The notes beneath the pieces are model-generated. The model saw nothing but the letters and a program-made list of their open reading frames with translations. It was not told the origin of the DNA and did not search any database. DNA of 64,000 bases. Source: Mycogone perniciosa. Lineage: Eukaryota > Ascomycota > Sordariomycetes > Hypocreales > Hypocreaceae. Location of the stretch: assembly GCA_025331125.1 (NCBI GenBank), contig JAOALB010000117.1, forward strand, positions 62,001 through 126,000, given 5' to 3'. The translations under genes and the position numbers were made by a program. Shown in pieces: positions 11,925 through 22,658 of this stretch; positions within the stretch are counted from its first letter, which is position 1; every line of letters begins with the position of its first letter.

Positions 11925-14900
11925 TTAGATACGACAAGTGGCGCCGCGCAGATTTTCAATTAGCTCCAGGTCCTTCTTCATCGACCCCAGCTTGTCAATG
12001 TCGCCAGACTTTATGGATCGTCTCGCATTGGCAGCATCCCGAAACCCGCCTCGTCCGACACCGGCGCCGGCCAAGAACATAAAGACACTCATAAAGGCAC
12101 TATCTGGGTCCTTGACGATGCCATACACCAGAAAACCTACATCGCCAGCCACACCTGTCAGGAGGAGCAGAGAGCGGGCTGCCGCCAGACCAGCGGCGCC
12201 GGCGACCTCTCCCAGGATGGGGATGAAGAAGAGCAAGCCTGTGACGAAGTTGACGATGGACTCCTCACGCTCCCTCTTCTTGATCTCGTCGGCGGTCTTG
12301 ACAATCTTGTCCATGCTTTGGACGGCGGTCTCTGTCGTTAACGCGGGTAGGGATCCGGCGTCGAGCACATCGGACCACTGCATAAGCTCGTCGTAATCGG
12401 CATTGTCCCTGACGATCTTGATACGGTTGAGGAGGTCCTTGGTCTTGCCATACGACTCGCCGATAAGGTCCTTGGGGTTAAGTACCTTGACCTTGTCCGT
12501 GACAGGGTAGTTGTACCACCAATTGTCTTGCTTGTCGATGCAATCCCGGATATCCTCATCGGCATACTGACAGCCATTGTTGGTCCTGATATGCTTCCTT
12601 CCAAACTTAACCCACGACTCCTCGATGCCGTACTCATCGCCAATGTCCTTCCAGAAGCCCTGGGGGTCTTGCAGCGAGAATGTAGCGTTGGGGATGCTTT
12701 CGCTTATGCTGATGCTGTCAAGGCCGTTCTTGAGAGTTGTCGGACAGTTGATATCGACTGTGCCCCTGCCATTCTGGCAATCTTTAGACTTGTCGCAAGT
12801 CTCGAGACAGGTGGCAAAGTTGCAGCTGCTGCAGCATGTAATCTTCCTAGTCTCCCTGCACTTGAAATACTTGTCCGCCTTGCCGCTGGCCATAAAAACG
12901 TCGATTTGATCAGGGACTTGGGCGGCGACGTAGCCTTCGTAGATTTCGAACTTCTTGTCATAGCCATTATTGACTAGATCCTTGTACCTTTCCAAGGCTG
13001 CTTCCAGGATGGCGACCTCAACATCGACAATGTATTGCTCCACGCAGTGAGGGGGAATCGAATCATTGTGGTCCTCGAGCTGCTTGAATGTGGTGTATTT
13101 GCCGGTGCAGTCCGGATAGAAGTTGGGGTCAATGTAGGGCTCGTAGTCATCAGGGTAGTCATCAGCACCGCTGCCGCTGGGGAGAGTTAGCATCATTGAC
13201 ATATCATTAGGGAAGTTTACGAGGTTCATGGGATTCAGGGGTACTTACTCTCTAAACTCCTGCAGGTCAACAGCCCAGTCCGTGGTTCCAGCAAAGTTGT
13301 ACGAATCATAAAACTCTGAGCGAGCAGCCTTCATATCGTCATCCATATACGCCACCCACTCAGTATCGTTATAGACCAAGATATTAGAGCCGACCTCTTT
13401 CCACTGCTTAGTGACTTTACCGTTGTTAATAATCTCGTAAATCTCCGCGTTAGAGATATAACCACCCGTATCTGTGCAGTATCCCTTTGCGGCGTTGGAT
13501 ATGCGTGAGGTACCAGTAAATTTACACATGGGCCCAGTACAACCAGCCTGGGCCATCTTAAACGACCGGCCATAGCTGGCAACACCAACAACAACTTTGT
13601 TAGAGGGTACGCCAGCCTTGGTAATCATTGACAGGGCATTTTTGGTCTCTGTCTCGTTAATATGGGACCTTAAACAGTTGCCGCTAGGGCAGCCGGGCGA
13701 AGTCCACTGATTGTCGTAGTCCCATTGGCCATGGAGGTCATAAGTCATATAGACGATATAGTCAAGCTTGGCGCCCATTTGTTCGATGGGGAACGATTTA
13801 AGATAATGGTAGGAAGCCGGGGCTGCAAAAGAGACTGTTTTGGAGCTGCCTACCGCCAATTTGATGTTGGAGAGGAAGTAGTAGTAGTTTATACCTTCTT
13901 CAGGGTTACTGGCAGGGATATCGGGGATATCAAGAGCCTACATGTTACATTAATGTCAGTATAACCAAATCCATAATGTAAATAAAGGGATAAATATGTG
14001 TTACTTACTCCAGGATACTCCCAGTCAAGATCAACGCCGTCGAGTTTATGATCATTAATAAAAGAAATAAGGTTCTTCTGGAAAATATCGCGATTACCGG
14101 GCTTAACAGCTTCACGGAGAATATTAAAAGTGCCGGGCAAAGTACTAAAGTCCCAGCCGCCAAAAGAAATAATCTTTTTAATCCCAGATATACCCTTAAA
14201 GAGGTCAAACTGCTCTTTAACCTTGCTTATATCGATATTAAAGTCTCTTGTCACATCAGCGAAAGCGAAATGGACATGCGTATACTTATCTGTATCGATC
14301 TGGTCGATATCCATAGTTAAGCACTTGCGGTTATGGTTCCAGGCTTCAAAGTATGCTACGTGGATCTTCTTGGACGGCGCTGGGCCCTTGACGATATCTC
14401 TACCGCAGTTACTGACACCTAATTTTGGGTCGGTCATGTTGTCTCAAGTAGATGTGACAATCGGGAGGAAGCACTTACATCCATTTTTGCCAGGCGCAGA
14501 AGTACCAGGAGCGCCAGTCTCTGACTTGGACACAATACAAAAGTCTTCTGTTGTGCCGCATTGACCCCAGATATTACAGCAAACCTTTAAGGGACAAGGG
14601 TTAAGCTCGGCCAAGTCGGTGCCTTTGGCTGGCTCTTTGGTACCGGGAACCTTTGAATCACGTTAGCCTGGTCATTCTTAAACTTGGTGCAACGGGCTGG
14701 AAAGTCTTACTGTCGGTCCACAAATGGCGTTCTGGACATAACATCAGCATATTCTTCAAATGTATCGTTATCGGGGGGAAGCCGACTAACCGAAACAGAC
14801 GCAGGCATAGGGGGCGTTCCTGAGCTCACACATAACTTGAATCCAACCCAGAGCAGCTTGCAGCCGTTCCAGCCCCAGGTCTTCTTGTTAAAGTCTTCAA

Positions 14901-16368
14901 TATTATCAGCGGTTATACCATGCGATTGGGCAATCACAGAACAGCTATCATCCTGAGCGGTCGTGTACGTGAAGCAGGACCCATCGGGATTAGGCTTAGG
15001 TTGCAAGTCGGGCAACTTGCCACGGGTGCAGCACACCTGCTGCCCAACTTGCAGAGCCGAACACAAGTTGGCTTTAGTATTAACCTCGGTAAAGCCTTGC
15101 AGAGTGAGACCGCACTTGGACGCCAGGGAGCCGCAGCTATCGCCGCCTATGACCTTGATCGTCTTACAGGTGCCGTCCGAGTCTCCGGGAGGGATAGCGT
15201 CAGGCAAGGTGCCGGAAGAGCAACACACCTTCTCGTTGACAACAAGAGTGTCACAAAAGTTTAAGCGAGGATTGTACTTTTTCAAGTCGTCCTGGCTGAT
15301 CTTGCACCTATCGGCGAGATTCCAGCAGCCATCACTAGGTTGGACTGTCGTTGTCCTGCACTCAGCCCTGGCAATAACTCGTGATCTCGACCCCAGGTGG
15401 GCGGCAGCGGCCGCGGTTCCATTTTCCAATTTCACAGTCTTGTCGTCGTCTGACTTTAACTTGGAAATCGGGGGGACACGCAGAGTTACTGTCTTCCAGT
15501 GCTTATCATCATCAGCTTCAGAGAGGCATCGTCCGTCAGCCCAAGTCTTGACGGCTTCCTGGATAAAGGGCAGATTATTTGCGCTGCTTGCGATGATACC
15601 AATGCCGTAATCTGCGCCGCGGCCATCGGCCTGACAAAGCTGGATGACAGTCGTCTTTGAAACCGAGTTGTTCTCTGCATACTTGAGCAAGTTGTTGAGA
15701 ACATCGATGGTCACACCGTGCTGGTGAACCTCGGCGCCGGCAAACACTCCAATGACGGAGGATTGAGAGTATCCAAAAGCCAAGGCGTTATGTACGCAGG
15801 AAGGCTTTTGTGATCCGAAATAGTTGACAATCTGGCGGCCAGCAGACAATAAATCTTGAACAGCAAAGCCATCATCATAGCCAGCAACAGAGTGGGATAT
15901 CTTGATGGAAGCTTCAACCATGACATGATTGGGCGTTGAGCAAAGAGCTGCCGTTTTATCGTCAGGCTCGTAGGATAGCTTCATCCCCGAACCATAGTCG
16001 GCCGTGCATGCTCTGATGGCTATTTGGGTTTGTTGACCACCATCAACATCGTTTTGGACGACCAGGTCGAGCAACATGGTCTCGTTGCACGAAGCGAGGC
16101 TTGCGACATCAGGGAACAAGTACCATCCGGCCCCAGGGCTATTATTACTGGTCTGGCGACATGACAAAGGACATGCCTTGAGTGTACTAGGAGGCGCCCG
16201 CCTGCTGGCTGCGAGCCATTCGTCAAGGTCTTTGTCGCCCCTAGTGTCTATTGTTTCCGATGTGTCTGCTCGGGGAATGATGTCAACACCGGAGCCAGAC
16301 TGGGCGGCGGAGGCCCCTACCGCCAGGAGAGTGCAAGGTACAATAAAGTGGCACAATGACAACTTCAT
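11925..16368 (-). CDS. Killer-toxin-like GH18 chitinase (subgroup C type) with LysM and hevein domains
   Basis: Secreted multi-domain chitinase of the class related to the alpha/beta subunit of yeast zymocin. Six exons in coding order: 16368-14791, 14731-14711 (21 bp), 14650-14479, 14418-14009, 13937-13249, 13176-11925. They total 1,373 codons plus stop, and all five introns (59, 60, 60, 71, 72 bp) have GT-AG ends and keep phase. Features: signal peptide (about 1-20, ending GASA); an unassigned N-terminal domain; three Cys-rich LysM-like modules (about 337-385, 399-445, 462-515); a type-1 chitin-binding domain (about 546-575, CCNIWGQCG); and GH18 (about 600-960) with the intact catalytic motif DGVDLDWE near 718-725 and MTYDLHGQWD. 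The Cys-rich C-terminal part ends with a Gly/Ala-rich hydrophobic segment near 1266-1310, typical of this class. The upstream GTG in frame is not a fungal start, so 16368 is used. It is divergent from the secreted protein at 17363. Family knowledge suggests a role in fungal antagonism or wall remodelling; the role is not shown here. Confidence 0.88.
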
Positions 16369-17362
16369 AGTGAAGGATGATTGCACAAGAAGGCTCCCGG
16401 AAGAGGTGAGAGCCTTTTGCGATAGAGGAAGAAGATGAAAGAAGAGAGAAAGAAGAGAGAAAGAAGAGAGAAAGAAGAGAGAAAGAAGAGAGAAAGAAGA
16501 GGATAGGCCCAGGTTGGGATAACGAGGTCAGACGTTCAAAGACAGAGCCTGAATAAATCAATTAACTGAGTTTCAAGCATAAGCAGATATAAAATACAAA
16601 GCCGAAAAAATGCCGTGCGGAATAGCCGTAATTCGGATACTTTTCTCGCCAACCAACAACACATTGTCAGCGTCTTTGTCACATCAAGGGTCTCTGTAAA
16701 TCCATGTATTCTTTTTTGCGGCTGTACGCTTACGCCGTAAGCTATGCCAAGACAACTGGCCTGATTAAATCCTAGGCCACTACAGCAAAAATGGAGACGC
16801 CCTCGCTAATGCAAGGGATAGATGTAGCCGATATATGATGACATTCCCAACAACAACCGAAGGCAATGACAAGAGAACAGGATCGTGCATGGATGTAACA
16901 TCCCTTGGTGGTTTAACCGGGTACAGGTTCGGCATAACCCCAATCGGGCATTTGGGTTACTACTTACTCGTATATCCCATATCCACACCTCAACCCCTGG
17001 TTTTTTCTGGTCGAGTAAGGCCCCAGCCTTCAGGCCTATGGGTAAAGCACTTGGAAGACTGATTTTTTTAAACCAACGGATATGAATCAAAAGTTCTAGA
17101 CCCCGGTAGGGAATTGCCGTTTCGGCATAGTGTAGGTTTCCTTCTACACGGGTTGCGGACGATCCAAGCCAGTTCACTCCTTGAGTACTTCCGCTGCAAT
17201 CTGAAAATAAGAAGCCCATCCATTATCATCAGTTCATCTTGTCATTGCTACGTATATCTCTTTTCTATCGTTCCTGTTAATCTCTCCCTCCCCTTCTCCC
17301 TCTCTATATTGTCTACTTCATTGTCTACTTTTGCTACTATTGTCCTTCTTGATACTATAGCG
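16369..17362. promoter_or_regulatory. Shared divergent promoter between chitinase and secreted protein genes
   Basis: The 994 bp between the two divergent start codons holds no supported gene. The chitinase side begins with a purine-rich tandem repeat (pyrimidine-rich on the transcribed strand), and the other side ends in CT-rich leader sequence (about 17,265-17,345) just before the ATG at 17363. Divergent orientation and a single intergenic space suggest co-regulation. No specific operator could be identified by eye. Confidence 0.45.
16438..16502 (-). repeat. 11 bp tandem repeat in chitinase 5' leader
   Basis: About six copies of AAAGAAGAGAG on the plus strand (CTCTCTTTCTT in the direction of chitinase transcription), ending some 70 bp before the start codon. 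Pyrimidine-rich leaders are common before fungal start sites. The perfect repetition makes it a candidate length-variable microsatellite. Confidence 0.85.
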
Positions 17363-18232
17363 ATGCGGGCTTCATTCTTCCTCACTCTTGCTTACCTCGC
17401 TACGAGTGTCTCGGCTGGAGGATATCAAGGATGTCTTGAGCGCTTGTTGCTCTACCATGGCTACCAAATTGACGGGCTCAATGACCCCAAAGACCAAACT
17501 CTGGGTTTCCGCTGCAAGAAATGGGACTCCAACGCCAAAAATTGCAAGAACAATGAATGGGAAGCGTGCAAGGGCAAAGGTGGCGGCAGATGCAATTTCA
17601 ACGAACTCATGTACCACTTGGGGAAAACGCCTCCAAATTCCAAGCTGGTCGGCCCTGCTGGGGCAGATCAGAACACGGCAACTCCTGATATTGAAGAGAC
17701 GTCCAAGAACGTCTATAAAATGTTCATTTCTCAAAACAACAAAGTTCCCAATTTTCCACCCTACAAGGCCATGAAGGGCGCAGACGAAAACTTTAACAAG
17801 TACATTTTGAGGGTCGGCAAACTGGTCAATGATGTGCGGGTTCACAAAACTGAGACAAACAAGCATCTGTGGGATGGGTTCGAATCCACTCTGGACAAAG
17901 TCAACATCGCTCGGGCGGGTGACCACGGTCCATATCTCATCAAAGCCGCTGAAGAAAAATTGGGAAAGCCCTACGGACTAGAGATTAAGAGGATGGATTT
18001 AGGTGACAATCCCATCTCCAATCCCACGACAAAATGGGAGACCGTCGACTGGAAGGCCACTTCGCTAGCTGCCAGGCCCAAGGGCATAACTAATGCTGGG
18101 GAACTCATCTTTAACTTTCGGTATAACTGGTATAGATCTCCCGCAGCCGATGATAAAGCCAGGGACCACTATATGGTCTTCAAGTCGTATAAACGGGTAG
18201 GAGACCAGATTCAGACGTGCCGCAGGACGTGA
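17363..18232 (+). CDS. Secreted protein of unknown function, divergent partner of killer-toxin-like chitinase
   Basis: A single-exon gene for 289 residues. The frame stays open upstream to 17114, but the ATG at 17363 directly begins a signal peptide (about 1-19, hydrophobic core FFLTLAYLA, cut near VSA/GG), after a CT-rich leader. The mature N-terminus holds a compact Cys-rich segment: Cys in YQGCLERLL, FRCKKW, KNCKNNEW, EACKGKGGG and RCNFNELMYHLG. The rest is charged and without further Cys until QTC four residues from the end. No transmembrane segment or GPI signal is seen. I do not recognise the family. Its only notable context is the shared ~1 kb promoter with the killer-toxin-like chitinase. 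In yeast zymocin the chitinase-type subunit works with a separately encoded small secreted subunit, so a partner or cargo role is a reasonable hypothesis, but no sequence similarity to that subunit is claimed. A plain effector or wall protein is the alternative. Confidence 0.8.
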   Translation: MRASFFLTLAYLATSVSAGGYQGCLERLLLYHGYQIDGLNDPKDQTLGFRCKKWDSNAKNCKNNEWEACKGKGGGRCNFNELMYHLGKTPPNSKLVGPAGADQNTATPDIEETSKNVYKMFISQNNKVPNFPPYKAMKGADENFNKYILRVGKLVNDVRVHKTETNKHLWDGFESTLDKVNIARAGDHGPYLIKAAEEKLGKPYGLEIKRMDLGDNPISNPTTKWETVDWKATSLAARPKGITNAGELIFNFRYNWYRSPAADDKARDHYMVFKSYKRVGDQIQTCRRT

Positions 18233-18452
18233 GGGGACCATCAAACTACAGAACACAGCTAGTTGATATATAGTAGTATCAAAAATTTTGCCGCCAATAT
18301 AAGTTACGTTACTGTTGTTACTAAGTAGTCAACTATGAGTATCTTCAAAAAAACAAAACCATACACTGCTTTTACCCCGTCCCGCGGCTGCCAGTTTTAA
18401 AACATTCTTAAAGAAACATCATTTTACAAGAGATAGAAGGTATTAAAGATAC
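18233..18452. other. Convergent 3' intergenic
   Basis: About 220 bp between the stop codons of two convergent genes. AT-rich, consistent with two 3' UTRs and poly(A) signals on both strands. No gene is seen. Confidence 0.4.
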
Positions 18453-19034
18453 TCATTCAGAAGCAAAAGTTGCAAGCCTTTCATCCATCATCTTATCCAG
18501 CTCGTATCCCTCCGCTATCTGCCCTGTCTCCTTATCAATAAACCTCAAATTCTCCATTGGACAGGGCCAGTATAGGTATTCCCAAGCGTCTTGCCATGCC
18601 ATAAGACCATCCTCGCAGATAACATGAATTTCTTCAAGATTAGAAAAGTCGCCTAGTTCCTTAGAACGAAAATGAAAGAATGATTCATTATTCTCACTCT
18701 CAAACGTAAGCCGGCGAATAAGCAGCCGCTCGGGTTCAATAATACGATAGCTAGTGTGCCCGATAGAGATCATATCAATCTCAAAGTCCACCCAGACATA
18801 CCGCGGCTCAACCCCAGAGGAGAAGGCCCGCTGGTATAGCCCTTGATTACGGGCCTCGTGGCAGGCCTGCAGTACTGCTGGCACCGGCGTCGACGAGGTT
18901 ACATGCAGGACCTTGCCCCATGTCTTGTCCTCTCTCTCAAAGCGGACCTCAACGGTACGCGGCTCGATTGTCAATTTCCAGATTTGAGCGCGAAGCTCAA
19001 AAGGGAGACGGGGGAAGGGGTAGAAGGTGGCCAT
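18453..19034 (-). CDS. 2EXR-domain protein (fungal-specific)
   Basis: A 193-residue protein read on the minus strand from the ATG at 19034; the frame is open further upstream, but without an ATG. It begins MATFYPFPRLPFELRAQIWKL, the characteristic start of the fungal 2EXR domain (F-x-x-F-P-R-L-P-x-E-L-R-x-x-I-W), followed by VEVRF, PAVLQACHEARNQGLYQRAF and the middle segment RYVWVDFEIDMISIG that recurs in these proteins. The C-terminus has LRFIDKETGQIAEGYELD. No signal peptide or membrane segment. The domain is widespread and expanded in Pezizomycotina and its molecular function is unknown. Its position between two secreted chitin-related genes may be incidental. Length is at the short end for the family. 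Confidence 0.85.
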   Translation of the reverse strand: MATFYPFPRLPFELRAQIWKLTIEPRTVEVRFEREDKTWGKVLHVTSSTPVPAVLQACHEARNQGLYQRAFSSGVEPRYVWVDFEIDMISIGHTSYRIIEPERLLIRRLTFESENNESFFHFRSKELGDFSNLEEIHVICEDGLMAWQDAWEYLYWPCPMENLRFIDKETGQIAEGYELDKMMDERLATFASE

Positions 19035-19742
19035 GCTGCCCCTGTTGGTACTCCGTATGGATTTTGGTTCGGTGTGGTAGTAGTCGGAGCCTTGTTGCTC
19101 GATGTTCTTGGCGTTTTGCCCGATGAGATAGTGGAAGAATTTGATGTTGGTCAGCAATTTACAAGAAAATGGGGGTCGAGTCGATTATTTATGTCTATGA
19201 GCATGCATAAAGGGTGGAGATTCTTTTTTCTGCCTCACAATAACCCAATTAGGAAACCTGTCGACCAGTCTTGCATATGTATCTACTCGTACTCGTACAA
19301 GGAAAGACCCTTGTACAATCCCTCCGGGCAAAGAGTCGAGCAAAGTACGAAGGACGAAGTACTATTATTAACCTGAAGTATACGGAGTATGTTATTGGCC
19401 CCACATGAGACCGGTCAGATATGAGCTCAAAGGCGTCCAAATTTACCGAGTAGGCACGGTACTTTCGCCCCCCAGTAGAATCCTGCAATGACGGGGGGGG
19501 GGGGGGGGCATGACAATCAAAAAGTCCTTGCATAATATCTGGAACCTCCCGACTTGGATTGGGCAGAGTCGACCAACAGCTGATTTTTTATGGGTATTGT
19601 TACACCGTGTTGAAGATTTGAAGATTTCCCAAATTTTCTGATCTCTTAACTCGCTCTGACCCCCCGGTTGACCTTATACCTATTCTCCATATTCCTACCT
19701 TTGTTATCGGTTTCCTCGACTCATTAGTTCACTCACATTGTC
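19035..19742. other. Divergent promoter region with poly-G tract
   Basis: About 700 bp between the divergent 2EXR and LysM-WSC genes. It holds a 16-base G run at 19,493-19,508 and several GTACT/AGTAC-type short palindromes around 19,280-19,380. The last ~100 bp is pyrimidine-rich leader sequence before the ATG at 19743. No gene is seen. Confidence 0.4.
19493..19508 (+). repeat. Homopolymer G16
   Basis: Sixteen consecutive G bases, seen directly. Such tracts are prone to slippage and to sequencing error, and can form quadruplex structures. It sits about 235 bp upstream of the LysM-WSC start codon. Confidence 0.9.
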
Positions 19743-20492
19743 ATGAAGACTACCTTACTGTCACTTGTGGCGCTCATCGTCGGCCCGCGCTTCTGCGCAG
19801 GCAGCCAAACCCCAGGACTGCAATGGGACCCAAAGACAATCGCCTCCTGCGTCGAGTGGTACGACAATGACGAAGGTAAATCATGCGAAGAGGTCAGAAA
19901 GTACTGGGGCATCACTCCCAAGCACTTCACCGAATGGAACCCTTCTGTCGGTCTCGATTGCAAGCCATGGGGGTATCAATCCTACTGCATCGTGACTAAG
20001 GAGAGACTGGCCAATACAACTACGACAACTACTATATCCAAGACAACAAGCACCACCACCACAAGCACGCTGGGACCTTCACCTACCGCGTGGAGTGCTT
20101 TGGGCTGTTATGTCGACGACAGCAAGCTGCCAATTCTCGAGAAGCGCGTGAGCAAGGAGGAAGGTGACGCGGCTTTAACAATCCCCAAGTGCCAGAATGC
20201 CTGCTACCTCGCGAGCCTCAAGTTCGCAGGCGTCAAGGCGGGCAATGAGTGTTGGTGCAGCAGCTATGTCGGCGGCGAGCTGGCTACTAACGAGACCGAG
20301 TGTAATACGTCCTGCAGCGGCGATAAGGACAAGATCTGTGGCGGCAAGGATCGCACAAATGTCTATGTGCCCGCCTCAGTTGCCGAACCAGGGGACGGTA
20401 CTGATCATGAACCTACCGGCATTGATAAAGGAAAGGCTATTAATGACCGCCCTGCCAACTCTGAGGCTATGAGGAACTTTGCGCTATTTTAA
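19743..20492 (+). CDS. Secreted LysM-WSC protein
   Basis: A single exon encoding 249 residues. A signal peptide (about 1-20, MKTTLLSLVALIV...CAG) is followed by one LysM-like module (about 34-84: CVEWYDNDEGKSCEEVRKYWG, FTEWNPSVGLDCKPWGYQSYCI) of the fungal Cys-containing type that binds chitin. A Thr/Ser-rich linker (about 92-112) suits O-glycosylation. A WSC domain (about 114-205) follows: GCYVDDSK, CQNACYLASLKFAGVKAGNECWCS, CNTSCSGDKDKICGGKDRTNVY, with the expected Cys pattern. The last ~40 residues are hydrophilic, with no membrane or GPI anchor, so the product is probably secreted to the wall or medium. LysM proteins beside killer-toxin-like chitinases are a known arrangement in filamentous fungi, thought to shield the producer's or sequester the target's chitin. 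It lies 3.4 kb from the chitinase start and immediately before the AT-rich block. Confidence 0.9.
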   Translation: MKTTLLSLVALIVGPRFCAGSQTPGLQWDPKTIASCVEWYDNDEGKSCEEVRKYWGITPKHFTEWNPSVGLDCKPWGYQSYCIVTKERLANTTTTTTISKTTSTTTTSTLGPSPTAWSALGCYVDDSKLPILEKRVSKEEGDAALTIPKCQNACYLASLKFAGVKAGNECWCSSYVGGELATNETECNTSCSGDKDKICGGKDRTNVYVPASVAEPGDGTDHEPTGIDKGKAINDRPANSEAMRNFALF

Positions 20493-20759
20493 GTATTTTA
20501 CATAGTCGTTTACCAATCTTTGGTCATCTGGGTATTGTCTCGAGCTTTGTGTGCATGCAAGAGCAGGAGGAGTGGAATTGCCGTGTAACGCGTGTGTGTA
20601 GTCAGCGGTCATCACATAGAATAGAGGCTGTCGACACCTGAATTCCATCTCTATTGATCTCTGATATCTCCATACATTGAGATACATGTGTCGTTATCCT
20701 ATACGGTTTCCTAGCCAGCCGCTTTTAGTGCCGTTGAAATCAGACGCGTTTTCCGTTCA
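20493..20759. other. Boundary sequence before AT-rich block
   Basis: The LysM-WSC 3' flank, of ordinary composition until about 20,760, where base content drops abruptly to nearly pure A/T. I see no terminal repeat or target-site duplication at the edge. Confidence 0.4.
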
Positions 20760-22435
20760 TATAGCCTACAACCCTTGATTAATAACGGTTTCTTTTATAT
20801 ACCTTATATAGAGTATTATTATAACCACTTTATATAAGAAACAGATTATCCTTATTTAATAAAAGTAACCCTATTGCACTAGTAAGTAAAGTCTATATTA
20901 GTATAGAAAAGGGAGTATAAGTAAAGTAAATATAAAGATAAAGTTTAATTTCTATATATAGTATATTAATAACTGTTTTTTTAATATATATATAGAGAAG
21001 TTTAATAAAGTAAATAGTATATATAAATATATTATTTTATAGTAATACCTTTATTATATTATTTTATATTTTATCTTATAATATAATATTTATTTACTTT
21101 ATAATAAAATACTTTTATATATTTTTATTTTGTTCTTAAACTTATAATAAACTGCCTTTCTTTTTTAAATACTATTTTATTACTTTTATTACTAAACCTT
21201 TAAGTGTTAAAGACCCTCTTTAAGGCAGATAGATTAGGTAAGGGGCTGTAACTTTAAGGAAAAGTAGAGGAGGTTGAAAAATAGTTATTTAAAGGAGAAA
21301 TAAGTATTAATAAGCAGGTAATAAACTAAAAACTAATAGTTAAATATAATAGTAGTAATTTATTAATCTTTAAAGTTTTATATTTTTAAAAACTATAATT
21401 ATTTATATGTATATATTCTAGTTTATATAATATTATAAAAATTTTAAACCTTTTAATCTTTTAATAAACTGCCCTTTTTTATAATATTAACTTTAATATA
21501 ATGAATATATTTTTATTTATAGTTAATATTATTTTAATTATATCTTTATTAAAATACCTTTCTTTTAAAATTACAATACCGTAATTAAAAATATTATTAA
21601 GCAGTTTACAATTTAATTTAATAAATATTTTAATATAAATACTACTATTAATTACTATTAATTTACTATAAATACTTTACTTTATATTATTAGTATTTTA
21701 ATGTTTTAATTAAATAAAATATGAAATTAAACATAAAAAATATTTTGATATTGAAATAATAAATATAAACTTTATATAATTAAAAAATAAATCTTTTATA
21801 TTAATTTATATTATATTAACTGCTTTAAAGATATTTATATTATTCCTTTAATAATAAATTATATAATCTAATTAGTTTTTAATTTACTAATATTATTGAA
21901 ATATTACTTTAATATCTTTAGAAGTCTTTTATTATTAAAATTAATATTGTATTATTATTTCTTTATTATATAATAGTAATAAATAAAAGAAAGAATTATA
22001 ATAATATTACTATAAATTTAATATAAAAAGAATTTTATATTAGTATAATAAAGGTTAAGTTTAATTAAAATATAATAAAGAAGCTTAAAGTAAATAAATA
22101 ATATTACTATTAAAATTTAAAATATTTAAACCTTTATATTACTTTTAATTAAATAAGCTTTTTAATTATTATTATTATTATTTTATATACTTTTATTTTA
22201 ATATATATATTGTTATTTATAATAAATGGTTTTCTATTAATTATTATATAATATATTAATGTATTAAAATCTTTAAGTTTTTTTATATATATTTTATTAT
22301 TATAAAAGATTATAATAAAATATTATTTAAAAATAAAGAAAATTAATTATATAATAATAATATTATTATTATTTATTTACTATAAAATCTATAGTATTAT
22401 AAATTTAATTTTTATTTTTAATTAATTAATTAAAA

Positions 22436-22658
22436 CTATTACAAAGGAGGGCTAAAAAGTAAGGATTTTAGTATAATTAAATAACTTTCTTATTCTAGCT
22501 AAACCTAGAATTAGGCTTAATACTAGGACCAAGTCCTTAAAGGAACTTTAATATAAGTAAGGATATTCTTTATTATCGTTAATAATAATAATAAAGCTAG
22601 GACCAGCTACCTAGTCTACCCTAAACTTAATATAATACATATAATAGGCATTATAAGT
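22436..22658 (-). mobile_element. LTR1 fragment, inverted (3' part)
   Basis: It begins with a sequence matching the reverse of the LTR1 3' end (ggagggctaaaaagtaagg) and follows the reverse complement of the least-mutated LTR1 copy (31,213-31,795) for about 220 bp, then switches at about 22,658 to the LINE sequence. The same LTR1/LINE junction occurs at 52,636 in the opposite orientation. Confidence 0.75.

Noticed and set aside
19493..19508. G16 run as a functional quadruplex switch
   Set aside because: Only a homopolymer is visible. Without conservation or read support it may simply be slippage or a sequencing artefact.
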